Source: Bedellia somnulentella
Lineage: Eukaryota > Arthropoda > Insecta > Lepidoptera > Bedelliidae
Length of the DNA stretch: 64,000 nucleotides
Direction: 5' to 3'
NCBI GenBank assembly: GCA_963576735.1
Contig: OY755171.1
Span: 22,666,182 to 22,730,181 of the forward strand
Position numbers and translations under genes: made by a program. The number at the start of each line of letters is the position of its first letter. The stretch's first letter is position 1. The notes under the pieces were generated by a model. That model saw nothing but the letters and a program-made list of their open reading frames with translations. It was not told the DNA's origin and did not search any database. Shown piece by piece: positions 34,901-36,587 of the stretch.

Positions 34901-36370
34901 AATATCACACTTTCAGAACAAAGACGCTCGATAATTGTTTACTAACAGCATCATATGTAAATATTATTTATGATAAATAAGAAAACATTACAAATTCAAT
35001 TATATATAATTTTATATATAACATTTGTATCTATATTACCTATATATATTTATATATATATGTATGTATTTAATATGTATAAGTTTATGTAATTTATAAA
35101 CTGATAATTTCAGTACGTCCCAACTGCTGCAACCATTGTACTTTTTAATTTTATAATGAAATCTGTAATTAGCTTTACTTTTAAAAACTGTTGTCCTATT
35201 TACCTTTGTATTAGCAATAAGCCGTTGATTTCTTAAATAAATAAAATTATCCTTATGACCATAAAACTGGTGATAATCCAAACCCCAAATGATAAGAATA
35301 ATCACTTACCCCAGGCAACAAAGCTTCGCACGGCGAAATTTGGAGCTGAACAAAATTAAAGAGATAGCAGATTTGTTTACCAAAGTTTCCCATCGGCTTA
35401 CATGGGATACTTTAAAGGGTGATAATTCCTCAATGGTAACATTTATTCGAAAAATCTTTCCGTCACAACCTGCAGGTCAAGCACGAGCACTATTTTATCG
35501 ACACGATAACGGTTAGAATGAGATGGCAGTATACGATACTAAGTAAGTGCGTAAGAGATGGCTGCTTTATCCCACGCGATAACTAGTTTAAACACGGCTC
35601 GTGCTTGCCCTTCTGGTACTTGATGCCTTTGACCATCAGTAACGGTACATGCGAAATACAAAAGTCGGGGGTAAATGGAGCTTCGCTCCGATATGTATCA
35701 ATTTTACAAAGAGTTGCAGAAATTTATTAAAAGTAAAATTTTCAGGAAACTCTGCTTCCGCCATACACCCGTTTCTACGACACGTGCGCCAGTCTACCCT
35801 TCTCGAAGAATCCGGACAAATACGTCAAATATAGCCCTGTGCAGGTAAAATGTCGGACAATAATACACATTGGTTAATGGCACCACCCTGTACCCTTTTA
35901 CTCTTACGTATTGTACTTGGCAACGAAAGATTCAAATTAACAAAGGAATCACCAAAGATCATTTATTGCAGAATGAATGAAAAGAATGTGTGATGGAAAA
36001 GTTCATCTTCGTATTCCTATTTGTTGAGTCTCCTTATAAGGTACTAAGCAAGAAATTGAGTAGTGTTAATTTAAGACAAAAGCAATTGGGAAATACAATT
36101 TAATATACATATGCACATGTACTCACGGCTATAAGTTCTTAGAAGGGGTAGCCACTTTTGGAAGTTAAGTGGGGAAAAGATGGTAAAATAAAGGTCTCAT
36201 ACAGCATCGCCCAAAAATCAATTAAAAAGCCCCAATACCCTTAGTACACCCACGGGAAGAAATAGGATAGTGCTATTCTCAGCCGACACTACACAGCGTT
36301 ATTTAATATATACGTTTTTTTTGTACAGATTGCGACACAGCTGGATGGTTATTTCGACGAGGCTGCCTGA
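1828..36370 (+). CDS. Exo70: Exocyst complex component 7 (Exo70), C-terminal part, nine exons
   Basis: Exo70 is the exocyst subunit that helps tether secretory vesicles to the plasma membrane through PI(4,5)P2. Nine exons are visible: 1828-1941, 22690-22837, 27159-27230, 28144-28250, 29268-29374, 30130-30223, 34327-34422, 35746-35844 and 36329-36370. They sum to 879 nt, or 292 codons plus stop, and all phases agree. Family landmarks in order are DGTV (the vertebrate protein also has DGTVHEL), YVRKVLAQLNLSLR, AIFLMNN, KLRDKDRQTIKDKF, and the C-terminal LPFSKNPDKYVKY. That last motif corresponds to the basic segment implicated in lipid binding. The 5' half (coiled coil and N-domain) lies outside the window. 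Exons are GC-rich and introns AT-rich. The identity is firm; the join to the first exon over ~20.7 kb is an inference. Confidence 0.9.
2008..2211. mobile_element. MITE with ~30-bp inverted termini
   Basis: CGGGATTAACCAACGATCAT at the left and ATGTTCGTTGGTTAATCCCG at the right; flanks TAATAAT and ATTATTA extend the palindrome. A small internal stem (GTACCCTC/GAGGGTAC) lies near 2035-2075. No ORF. Confidence 0.8.
3532..3774 (+). repeat. SINE-like family A copy
   Basis: From GTGTAGTGTCGGCTTAGAAT to GCCGTGAGTATATGTATGTAT. Confidence 0.85.
3793..3973 (-). repeat. SINE-like family A, diverged
   Basis: From ATACACTAACGGCCATAAAT to AAAGCCTCAGTGTCCC; opposite orientation to the neighbour at 3532. 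Confidence 0.75.
4056..4320 (+). repeat. Helitron-like repeat, decayed
   Basis: AAGGCGAAAGTTTGTAAGTA, CTCTTTCACGTAAAAACTAC, then GACAGTACGAAGTACGTCGG and GTCAAAAAGT. Another copy of this 3' wording ends at 15093. A 37-bp segment (CTATAGCTTATACATCAGAA) is repeated in tandem near 4155-4210. Confidence 0.5.
4321..4679. other. Probable 3' UTR of the minus-strand LINE
   Basis: AT-rich, no coding signal. Lies directly downstream of the LINE ORF2 stop. Confidence 0.4.
4680..6143 (-). pseudogene. LINE reverse transcriptase domain
   Basis: A 487-codon frame: LIPLHKSGDSQDFTNYRPIS, YGFTKGRSTVDAGV, GIFCDLTKAFDCV, GVPQGSILGPLLFLIYINDL, VMFADDTSLIF and the thumb KFLGIIIDSKLQWGPHI. The FADD catalytic box is intact. 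It is a continuation of the 6149-6754 frame after a frameshift at LKKPKT. Confidence 0.85.
6149..6754 (-). pseudogene. LINE ORF2 linker between endonuclease and RT
   Basis: A 201-codon frame with CSFAEWATAGIRISRDHLYN, SNKSKTVWKIINSETGK and ADIFENHFINT, the usual spacer wording before an RT. Flanked by frameshifts on both sides. Confidence 0.75.
6785..7512 (-). pseudogene. LINE APE-like endonuclease
   Basis: The frame starts before the first Met, with IPLVHQNIQSL and VKILCLTEHWLKTE (the TEHWL catalytic Glu), then GGSMILLYVD, VVVCGDFNVDLL, TSATCLDNIYC and ITSDHKGQFI (catalytic Asp-His). It almost abuts the ORF1 stop at 7513. Confidence 0.85.
7513..8547 (-). CDS. LINE ORF1: coiled coil plus SGNH-hydrolase-like domain
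   Basis: 344 codons. Residues ~1-120 are Lys/Leu/Glu-rich with heptad spacing (KLNRLEQLCSDYELSLDNN, IEGLEEIIELSKENIK), a coiled coil. Residues ~150-280 read RTLVFSDSLGVNIGHHLNK, CMPGASYSQIINSI and TTLVILIGSSNKVNP. This looks like the GDSL-type block I (FSDS), block II Gly and block III (GSSN in place of GxND) of SGNH hydrolases. The C-terminus is Ser/Thr/Asn-rich. Such ORF1p esterase domains are reported in CR1-like LINEs; the activity here is unverified. Confidence 0.65.
   Translation of the reverse strand: MNIKGSKKLKKYLKLKRIVRNHVKKLNKLRCSQHHEMKFKLNRLEQLCSDYELSLDNNKVKISHDNNRIIELEKSLQDITLKYHNSHLEMQSYIEGLEEIIELSKENIKTVETLSGFCNKCDSVSTVINDVSPENRNNMVKPTFAYNRSVSTQRTLVFSDSLGVNIGHHLNKELDQCILNTCMPGASYSQIINSILKEQYDLNTTLVILIGSSNKVNPSDLKKSFERLVNLNVRKIIISDFLYSKHLSYKVNTRIYKLNMLLYNLTLGYRQKIVNFNINNYIKKSLMTKSTLKVPEHSKKRLAMLLASNIVYNNVINLNNITISTDLDSVISTSTNVSANLAFN
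8548..8663 (-). other. LINE 5' end and a short repeat fragment
   Basis: Contains TTTGTTTCCCACTGCTGGGC and AAAGGCC, a wording common in moth repeats, up to the copia target site TGAAT. Confidence 0.4.
8664..8820 (-). repeat. Copia 3' LTR
   Basis: 157 bp, TG..CA, with a matching partner at 12748-12904. The A/G-rich sequence just inside (right side, plus-strand complement) is the likely polypurine tract region. Confidence 0.95.
9043..12666 (-). CDS. Copia Gag-Pol polyprotein, gag N-terminus missing
   Basis: 1207 codons. Gag core (~1-125); CCHC knuckle CYNCHKLGHKSFEC (~135-148); basic GRFKGRVRRR; protease FVVDSGATHHF (~207); integrase HHCC (HERLGH..CDACM) and core (HSDVVGP, LDDYSHF, SNGKSERMNR); RT (QLDVPTAFLNG, LLIYVDDILITG); RNase H (TYSDSDWAG, STVEAEYVAAATSV, LFTKTL). 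The frame is open upstream of the first usable start through DAKAKSLIVSCVNDSHL, directly to the primer-binding site. So roughly 50-60 N-terminal Gag residues usual in the family, and the leader, are absent. Opposite-strand frames are shadows. Confidence 0.95.
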   Translation of the reverse strand: MNDSHLESLKMCRTAAEMMQKLENILERKSSFKRLILKKKLLSMKYTSNGKMQEHIQNFDAVINELESCGCKMEEDDKICHLLLTLPSEYDIVIATIESIDDLKMDLVKSKLYDAELKLKEKGNDSVDGTCFITCYNCHKLGHKSFECPNNRGNHRGRYRGRFKGRVRRRGFQRAQLTEAEETNMIFVAEGEAQVSEEENKNEINFVVDSGATHHFVQEKNQKYMTNITELDTTMYIKIANGQILESNKKGILRVSCQNYKISIEALIVKGLSHNLLSVSKLMEKGYDILFKEGKLKIFKGNNKIFGEKIGKLYVLKFEMIKYKNIENCNKANVSNNIWHERLGHLNRKSLKLMNLPCSEDMCDACMRNKSTRLPFKPILRRETKQVGELIHSDVVGPMRTETQEGYRYFQTILDDYSHFCQTYLLRNKSEAANNLKNYINNLERQRAIKVKRIRCDNGGEYTSNVLKQFCTEKGIQIEYTLPYSPQSNGKSERMNRTIFDKARTILEESNLPRKLWGHAVLTATFLINRCPSKAINNEIPTKLFGSEMMLNRLKPFGCKGWMVILPRQDKLNPRAKEVRLVGYTRNAYKVWDPLTDTVSLTRDIRFDESDNRYNPKKTNEDKNYYYQFEENETGKEIETKNKENITNNTENNEENVTNNTGNENQKENEEDQNEKRTDNQEKPTTRSGREIKKPNYIKDYELYEAYCLISIDEEPQDYQEAIKKGWKEAIENELKAHAKMNTWTITDLPADKKAIEAKWVFKLKENNIKKARLVAKGFQIKEPDDFGKNYAPVARSSTVRTFLAHAVHKGWSIRQLDVPTAFLNGNLDSEIYIKPPEGVEVANNKVLKLNRGLYGLKESPKVWNQRFNEYMEEKEFKRSQNDFCLYIGNNTWLLIYVDDILITGCEENIEKIVKDLKQEFQVKDFGSPKNFLGMEIERVENSMKITQKRQIDKMLEKFNMTQCNGTLTPLTKGYQFDNTEDILENIPYRQLIGSLLYVSTTSRPDISFSTAYLSQYLEKPSQSLWIQAKRILRYLKATADQGLVYERGNKECLETYSDSDWAGNSTDRKSVSGSVTMYNGNVVSWFSRKQPCVALSTVEAEYVAAATSVCELLYVKGLYCDFNGQNSEVKCVLYMDNKGAIQLAKSFENSKRTKHIDIKTHFIKDLISKKVIDVDYICSNENLADLFTKTLCKDKLNLLKKYLNIF
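12715..12747 (-). promoter_or_regulatory. Extended primer-binding site matching initiator tRNA-Met
   Basis: Plus-strand AGAGGTCCGTGGATCGTAAC then CACGCTCTGC reads as the 3' (T-arm and acceptor) part of insect initiator tRNA-Met, with one apparent mismatch (GTAACC for GAAACC). The element strand is therefore complementary to ~30 nt of the tRNA, more than the usual 10-18. The terminal CCA complement is replaced by the LTR end. Confidence 0.6.
12748..12904 (-). repeat. Copia 5' LTR
   Basis: 157 bp. The element's promoter would be here. By eye there is no difference from the other LTR. Confidence 0.95.
12905..13725. other. AT-rich intron sequence, no feature seen
   Basis: No coding or repeat structure recognised. 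Confidence 0.4.
13726..13800 (+). repeat. tRNA-derived SINE (family C), 3' half of head
   Basis: CCGAGGTCGCGGGTTCGATC with a CCCGCCTGTGTCGAA end: a B box and acceptor-like closing, followed by TTTCTTTCCTTTATTTATTC. No A box upstream. A similar piece is at 15118. Confidence 0.65.
13954..14589. mobile_element. ~640-bp TIR DNA transposon, non-autonomous
   Basis: CAGGGTGATTACGGGGTCGTG on the left, CACGACCCCGAAATCACCCTG on the right, flanked by TA on each side. No transposase. Small internal ORFs have no recognisable motif. Confidence 0.8.
14594..14819 (+). repeat. SINE-like family A copy
   Basis: CACTACCCTATTTATTCCGG to ATGAGTATATGTATGTATGT, beginning just after the TIR element ends. Confidence 0.85.
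14826..15093 (+). repeat. Helitron-like repeat
   Basis: AAGGGATCACTAAATGTGTT, GCAAAACTTCAAAACGGCTAG, and an end GACAGAACGAAGTAGGTCGG then GTCAGCTTGTT. Its 3' wording matches 4056-4320. Confidence 0.5.
15118..15180 (+). repeat. tRNA-derived SINE (family C), 3' half of head
   Basis: CCGGAGGTCGTGGGTTCGATT, CCCACTAGTGTCGAA, then TTTCTTCCCTTTATTTATTAG. Confidence 0.65.
15405..15545 (-). pseudogene. LINE RT fragment
   Basis: The minus strand reads a GILQGSVLEPTLFLTYRKFI stretch, a worn version of the VPQGSxLGPxLFLIYIND block, preceded by an N/S-rich spacer. Only ~45 residues remain. Confidence 0.65.
16025..16381 (+). CDS. Cysteine-rich CXC (tesmin/TSO1-like) C-terminal ORF
   Basis: 118 codons. 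In-frame sequence before the first Met (DPKDWGRK) shows it is the tail of a longer protein. PPAPEKLLNPIF is followed by CNCKNGCNAKCGCRKVGLFY and ACTNCQGRSCSN: C-x-C-x4-C-x3-C-x-C-RK-x-G, then C-x2-C and C. It ends in a long acidic Glu run (~80-105). The second half lacks one Cys of the pattern (FYSLAC). The W..-PPAP-CXC layout is known to me from multi-copy, transposon-like insect and cnidarian proteins of unknown function. Confidence 0.6.
   Translation: MIDNTLEPVLTLLPPAPEKLLNPIFCNCKNGCNAKCGCRKVGLFYSLACTNCQGRSCSNVESANLEDSYDTNEESLVGQLICEIEEKEEEEEQEEDEGQETVILENYESDEEYKSFHF
16500..17076 (+). mobile_element. TRIM (miniature LTR retrotransposon)
   Basis: Two 160-bp direct repeats, 16500-16659 and 16917-17076, each TGTGGGAACAGC..GGTCGCCACA, differ at about 4 positions. 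The internal part is 257 bp, non-coding. AAAT flanks both ends (16496-16499, 17077-17080). GTCGGGGGTC before the right repeat could be the polypurine tract. Confidence 0.8.
17740..20532 (+). CDS. LINE ORF2: endonuclease plus RT lacking the VPQGS block
   Basis: 930 codons without a stop. Endonuclease: IIYQNVRGLRTKS, ICASETWLLP, GRGGGVLIAV, FILLGDFNVGTAIW, CLDLVFSNLP and DLHHPTLSV (a worn SDHxP). RT: IGAGPDGLHPLFL, VTPIFKTGDKHDVKNYRPIS, HGFVTKRSTETNV, AVYTDFSKAFDKI, ESYIRGRWQAVTV, then immediately NDIYKVFFHSLFLLFADDTK. The region that should hold GVPQGSHLGPxLFxIFIND is missing in frame, although the catalytic FADD box remains. The thumb and C-terminus are complete (LGIIIDSKLLFDKHI, TVWNPMYQVYI). 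Confidence 0.9.
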   Translation: MGFDIIYQNVRGLRTKSSLFFQSVVNSDYDIICASETWLLPGIFDGELFDHRYNVYRHDRPYGERSEGRGGGVLIAVRSDLKVTLRQDNFSLPAIAGLEVVCISLKGGSESMKCPYKQIHLICSYFQESNNHLDNLTSFFETLSEAMLKNPDDAFILLGDFNVGTAIWSKVGPHESCVKLCNPLENNKISIIADFLDFTGCSQFNNIHNHNDRCLDLVFSNLPCKVSRSSSPLVPEDLHHPTLSVSVTLELPKDLQPPSRLRWRFHAADFDSIHHAVTNTDWDKLFAGCDINEATDIFYEQLIGLINMYVPSVIDKHNDNYPIWFSKPLRKIIKEKLKVHKKWKIYKRTVDYEQFKLLRKRQKLVSKSDYDTYINSVEENISKNSKMFWNYIKCKRNSSNIPDTMFLDGAKGDTGMQIAELFSTNFRAVFEKDISNYTSQECHSSCINLHKISITLSLVTRYLKQLDTSIGAGPDGLHPLFLQRIHLSISRPVHLLFQLSITSCIVPDRWKLSYVTPIFKTGDKHDVKNYRPISKISVLPKLLEKIVYDMIFPIIRPHIISEQHGFVTKRSTETNVCEFIENVSEAMDAGHRVDAVYTDFSKAFDKICHSILIAKLENFGIHGDLLRWIESYIRGRWQAVTVKGFINDIYKVFFHSLFLLFADDTKIYKTITCYGDCLALQSDLDRFATYCSNNNLQLNLDKCHIISFCRKTKYDLFPYSLFSKVLSRTSEVRDLGIIIDSKLLFDKHISSIFSKAYKLLGFVLRQSKEFKSPQTIVTLYNALVLPILQYGSTVWNPMYQVYIKMLQRIQNKFIKHLNYRFPYFNNLPNLKPLKCARDTRDQVMLFKTIHNLIDSPYLLSRLNFRCPSHNTRNSFTFHTPSLRTNYATNTFISRAIISYNTKFSEADIFDLSLTQFKNFCKQLEFVESAD
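21026..21056 (+). repeat. (AAAT)n LINE tail
   Basis: AATAAATAAATAAATAAATA run marking the LINE 3' end. Confidence 0.9.
21260..22110 (-). pseudogene. Decayed RTE-like LINE copy
   Basis: TTCGGAGGGACCTCATCTGT, GTGCCATACATAAGTGTAGA and CATTTTCACTCTTCTTTCGA correspond in order to positions around 31000-31200 of the copy at 30.6 kb. After a SINE insert, 21630-21870 matches the YADD-to-N-terminal part, with deletions. Many stops. Confidence 0.7.
21452..21625 (+). repeat. SINE-like family A, diverged, nested
   Basis: GTGTCGGCTTGGAATAACAT, TTGTTCGGCGATGTGGCTGT and ACTTCGAAAAGCGGCTAACG. Splits the RTE-like relic. Confidence 0.65.
22111..22689. other. AT-rich end of the long Exo70 intron
   Basis: T-rich sequence, possibly further decayed LINE. 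Ends at the ATTCCAG acceptor at 22689. Confidence 0.4.
22690..22837 (+). CDS. Exo70: Exo70 exon with Gly-rich loop and DGTV motif
   Basis: Acceptor is ATTCCAG; donor GTATGA is at 22838. The exon is 148 nt, starts in phase 0 and ends in phase 1. It encodes CIASLDELLECVR, a five-glycine run, GEDGAPVDGTVAQLC and LLPIHEHERTV. The glycine run replaces a short charged loop of the vertebrate protein. The last 61 bp of the exon form part of the 91-bp tandem array that follows. Confidence 0.88.
22777..25178 (+). repeat. 91-bp minisatellite, ~26.4 copies, built from exon end plus 5' splice site
   Basis: The unit is the last 61 bp of the Exo70 exon (from CAGCTGTGCGCC) plus the first 30 bp of the intron (GTATGATTGCAC, an AC run, TAACATA). 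By eye all copies look identical. The donor GTATGA recurs at 22838 + 91n, 26 times, the last at 25113. Each unit also ends its intron part in TAACATACAG, an acceptor-like AG 33 nt after the donor. The array stops abruptly at 25178, where a truncated SINE begins. Perfect homogeneity suggests recent expansion, or an assembly effect in copy number. Confidence 0.95.
25179..25487 (-). repeat. tRNA-derived SINE (family B), abutting the minisatellite
   Basis: The minus strand begins with a tRNA-like head. It has an A-box-like TAGTCCAGTGGGTAGAAC and a B-box-like GAGTTCCAATCC, followed by GGCCTACACCAATTTGTC and a body shared with copies near 27.6, 29.5 and 46.1 kb. The 3' end of the SINE (cataaacgttcacgcc part) is missing: the element is cut where the array ends. 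A functional tRNA is excluded by the poor stems and the dispersed body. Confidence 0.8.
25488..26002. other. AT-rich intron sequence, no feature seen
   Basis: No coding signal, splice exon or clear repeat was recognised here. The right part probably belongs to the decayed Harbinger element that starts at 26437. Confidence 0.4.
26003..26437 (-). mobile_element. PIF/Harbinger transposon remnant (5' end and transposase start)
   Basis: In minus orientation the element begins at a GGGACAGTTTCACCAC terminus flanked by TTA, which is Harbinger-like. A leader with repeated GATAAG/TTATCTG motifs follows, then a short ORF at 26003-26221. The ORF contains EFLEDDIDEYNEHIMRPRRP, then NYFEILDETDFRTRFRLTKSAV, which is the N-terminal pattern of HARBI1-type transposases (hedged to family level). 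The reading frame stops after ~72 codons, so the catalytic DDE part is absent. Confidence 0.6.
26441..26694. mobile_element. Fold-back MITE, ~115-bp arms
   Basis: The two arms are near-perfect inverted repeats starting AGGGCCAGCGCTGAC and ending in the complement (...CAGCACCGGCCCT), separated by about 35 bp. Flanks read TA on both sides (26439-26440 and 26695-26696), consistent with a TA target duplication. It lies directly against the Harbinger terminus at 26437. It has no coding capacity. Confidence 0.8.
26740..27158. other. Intron sequence, no feature seen
   Basis: Unremarkable AT-rich sequence up to the CACTTGCAG acceptor of the next Exo70 exon. Confidence 0.4.
27159..27230 (+). CDS. Exo70: Exo70 exon (proline/glycine loop to helix start)
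   Basis: 72 nt, phase 1 to phase 1, acceptor CTTGCAG, donor GTAAGT. It encodes PLLPPPTGVTGGDRDEMALA then IYV. The codon split across the junction with the next exon gives the R of YVRKVL. Confidence 0.88.
27340..27505 (-). repeat. Degenerate fragment of SINE family B
   Basis: Contains diverged versions of the family-B body: a GTACAGTATTCACGTGATAG segment and a GATAAAGTAACCACACATATGACC segment in the same order as the other copies. Confidence 0.5.
27560..27922 (-). repeat. tRNA-derived SINE (family B), full length
   Basis: The tRNA-like head is at the right end (minus-strand TAGCCCAGTGGGTAGAAC and TGTTCAAATCC). The tail at the left reads, on the plus strand, ACATAAACATAAACGTTCACG. The body is shared with 25.2, 29.5 and 46.1 kb. 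Confidence 0.8.
28144..28250 (+). CDS. Exo70: Exo70 exon (KVLAQLNLSL..AIFLMNN helices)
   Basis: 107 nt, acceptor TGTACAG, donor GTGGGT. It encodes KVLAQLNLSLRTMSEQ then YPEALKAIFLMNNTLYLLQ. This is the most conserved stretch of the family in the window and on its own identifies the gene as Exo70. Confidence 0.95.
28562..28807 (+). repeat. SINE-like family A copy
   Basis: Runs from GGCTTAGAATAACACTACCCC to the ATAGCCGTGAGCATATGTATG tail. This and the other family-A copies share a ~240-bp body and a (TATG)n end. The 3' ~45 bp resemble the 3' end of the RTE-like LINE at 30.6 kb. Confidence 0.85.
28999..29241 (+). repeat. SINE-like family A copy
   Basis: From TGTAGTGTCGGCTTAGAATA to the (TATG)n tail, in the same orientation as the copy 400 bp upstream and only 26 bp before the next Exo70 acceptor. 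Confidence 0.85.
29268..29374 (+). CDS. Exo70: Exo70 exon (LLELVQLVEPQ..YRNNYIKR)
   Basis: 107 nt, acceptor TTTCCAG, donor GTAATC, ending in phase 2. It encodes NLQRSGLLELVQLVEPQ then CAHNYHAMMQDYRNNYIKR, matching the vertebrate ELIQLV..YREHIEQQI segment in position. Confidence 0.9.
29452..29812 (-). repeat. tRNA-derived SINE (family B), full length
   Basis: Same head and body as the 27.6 kb copy. The inner part (GAACTCACATGGCAAGCGCC) is the sequence onto which the minisatellite at 25178 is joined. Confidence 0.8.
30130..30223 (+). CDS. Exo70: Exo70 exon (SWSKLLSHL..DKDRQTIKDKF)
   Basis: 94 nt, acceptor ATTCCAG, donor GTAAGA. It encodes WSKLLSHLSLEEQFPAKLR then DKDRQTIKDKFS. KLRDKDRQTIKDKF is nearly the vertebrate KLRDKERQIIKERF. 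Confidence 0.95.
30228..30396 (-). repeat. SINE-like family A, partial
   Basis: Minus-strand copy with recognisable ATTCCTCAGCCACTT, GGGTAGTGTTATTCTAAG and TCGACACTACACA blocks; internally diverged. Confidence 0.6.
30431..30545 (-). repeat. SINE-like family A, degenerate fragment
   Basis: Contains ACATACATACGGGTATAAATACC and an AAATAAAGGTTTTCGACCACATC block of the family in order, with deletions. Confidence 0.45.
30587..32272 (-). mobile_element. 5'-truncated RTE-like LINE
   Basis: A minus-strand LINE whose 3' end (left) is a (TATG)n tract followed by an A tract. One open RT frame fills it (30615-32195). Its endonuclease region is missing. The same family recurs as broken copies near 21.3-22.1, 38.1-39.7 and 44.9 kb. 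Confidence 0.85.
30615..32195 (-). CDS. LINE reverse transcriptase (526-codon open frame, endonuclease missing)
   Basis: RT motifs appear in order. GKAAGYDRITIEML and KNYRGISLLSIVGKLYAKVL are followed by AGFRKGMGCMDQIF and a FIDLEKAYDRV catalytic A box. Then come GVRQGCVASSWLFN and the LLYADDQVLLA catalytic box. The C-terminal RWFGHIERMDDRKLVKG motif and a GRPRR stretch are typical of RTE-like invertebrate LINEs. There is no internal stop, so the insertion is young, but the upstream endonuclease was lost by 5' truncation and the protein alone cannot support a normal retrotransposition cycle. Clade assignment is from memory of motifs only. Confidence 0.85.
   Translation of the reverse strand: MGDFSDSEISMEEIMKAMKSMKVGKAAGYDRITIEMLRAGKGLVASWLYFLFQKCWSSGKVPRDWCKAVIVPLYKGKGSHQEAKNYRGISLLSIVGKLYAKVLIERVMNETDEKIWDVQAGFRKGMGCMDQIFSLRSITEKFLAKNQKVYCSFIDLEKAYDRVVRKCLWEVLSKFGLGSQLIRALVSLYEDSSACVRVNGENTDWFGISRGVRQGCVASSWLFNLFMDDCLTELRESDYGLRMGGFIIKCLLYADDQVLLASSAEEVQEMMNIACESFVRKGMRVNVDKPKTMVFERQEDVKECVIAIDGKDVEQVKEFVYLGSLFTRDGKCDEDIERRVKKGNAVNGAMNSLMISQSVSEKARMAVHDAVLVPTLMYGSECWVWQKKHESRVNAVEMRSLRKICNVRLCDRVRNSVIREKCGVKDDIVRKIEKGMLRWFGHIERMDDRKLVKGIYRASVDGNVSRGRPRRTHLDQIESVLKKAGVRSMKNKRACMKRLTDVNEAREVCQDRTKWRSIVSAYPNGN
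32355..32951 (+). mobile_element. ~600-bp TIR DNA transposon carrying a MADF ORF
   Basis: Termini are inverted repeats: GGTGTGTCCAAACATTGAGC on the left and GCCGCTATGTTTGGACACACC on the right. The flanking AAA/TTT bases extend the palindrome, so the target duplication cannot be read. Subterminal regions are rich in GCCGCGC. A MADF-domain ORF lies inside. No transposase is present. PIF/Harbinger elements are known to pair their transposase with a Myb/MADF-like protein, so a Harbinger derivative is the best guess. Confidence 0.7.
32524..32700 (+). CDS. MADF (Adf-1/Myb-like) domain fragment
   Basis: Within a longer open frame (32382-32864), the segment from MSITLVEIYGSFHQLWDPRH to DEIAKNFELPKNYLKAKI fits the MADF consensus. 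It has LWD near the start, a DYxN turn, a W..IA..F helix, and LK.KI.SL in the third helix. It then runs into low-complexity hydrophobic sequence without homology, so either splicing removes that part or the ORF is decayed. Inferred role: DNA-binding accessory protein of the transposon. Confidence 0.55.
33274..33511 (-). repeat. SINE-like family A copy
   Basis: Full-length minus-strand copy from ACATACATATACTAACGGC to GCCGACACTGCACAG. Confidence 0.85.
33866..34071 (-). repeat. SINE-like family A copy, diverged
   Basis: Starts at GGGTATAAATCCCTGAAAGG and ends at TTACACTACACAGC, with internal substitutions and deletions. Confidence 0.75.
34327..34422 (+). CDS. Exo70: Exo70 exon ending at a GC donor
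   Basis: 96 nt in phase 0: SFNREFEETSRLQRGYAVP then ERELRESLIRDNK. Acceptor is TTCTAG. The following intron begins AAG|GCAAGA: a GC-AG donor with otherwise consensus flanks, and no GT close enough to keep the frame. The residues match the vertebrate FNDGLEELCKIQKAWAIPD segment in position. Confidence 0.9.
34423..35745. other. Exo70 intron with GC-AG ends
   Basis: AT-rich. A weak inverted repeat (AGGTCAAGCACGAGC near 35473 and GCTCGTGCTTGCCCT near 35597) may be an old MITE. No gene is seen. Confidence 0.5.
35746..35844 (+). CDS. Exo70: Exo70 exon with the basic C-terminal motif
   Basis: 99 nt in phase 0, acceptor TTTTCAG, donor GTAAAA. It encodes ETLLPPYTRFYDTCASLPF then SKNPDKYVKYSPVQ. The vertebrate counterpart is FTKNPEKYIKYGVEQV, whose lysines are implicated in phosphoinositide binding; both lysines of KYVK-type spacing are kept here. 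Confidence 0.95.
36108..36296 (-). repeat. SINE-like family A copy, internally deleted
   Basis: Contains ACTCACGGCTATAAGTTC, the GGTCTCATACAGCATCGCCC block and GCCGACACTACACAGC. It ends 30 bp before the final Exo70 acceptor. Confidence 0.75.
36329..36370 (+). CDS. Exo70: Exo70 terminal exon
   Basis: 42 nt: IATQLDGYFDEAA and TGA. Acceptor is TTGTACAG. It corresponds to the final amphipathic helix and short tail of the family. Confidence 0.92.
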   Translation: MATQLDGYFDEAA

Positions 36371-36448
36371 ACCTTCATTATATTTAATTTAATTAAAATT
36401 AATTTATTTTGTATCACTTTTGTTATAAACGAATTAAGTGTTATCAAT

Positions 36449-36454
36449 AATAAA
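36449..36454 (+). terminator. Exo70 poly(A) signal candidate
   Basis: AATAAA, 79 nt after the stop. The converging gene's terminal exon B starts only ~90 nt further on, so the two 3' UTRs probably overlap. Confidence 0.6.
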
Positions 36455-36502
36455 TGTATAATTGTAAATGAAATATATAAATTATATAATAATATTCACT
36501 TA

Positions 36503-36508
36503 TTTATT
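36503..36508 (-). terminator. Poly(A) signal candidate for terminal exon B
   Basis: AATAAA on the minus strand (TTTATT on plus), 35 nt past the TAA stop. A matching signal follows exon A at 40229. Confidence 0.55.
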
Positions 36509-36542
36509 AAGCTACAATAAACATTTACAAACAATAAATTGA

Positions 36543-36587
36543 TTATTTCTTCCGTCGTTTTTTTATCTTGTTGTTCCTCTTAGGCCT
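36543..36587 (-). CDS. Alternative terminal exon B of the unknown gene
   Basis: After acceptor TTTGTTTCAG: RPKRNNKIKKRRKK and TAA, phase 0, 15 codons. Same length, phase and character as exon A (40275-40319), from which it differs at many residues while staying strongly basic, like a nuclear-localisation or nucleic-acid-binding tail. Confidence 0.65.
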   Translation of the reverse strand, partial: RPKRNNKIKKRRKK

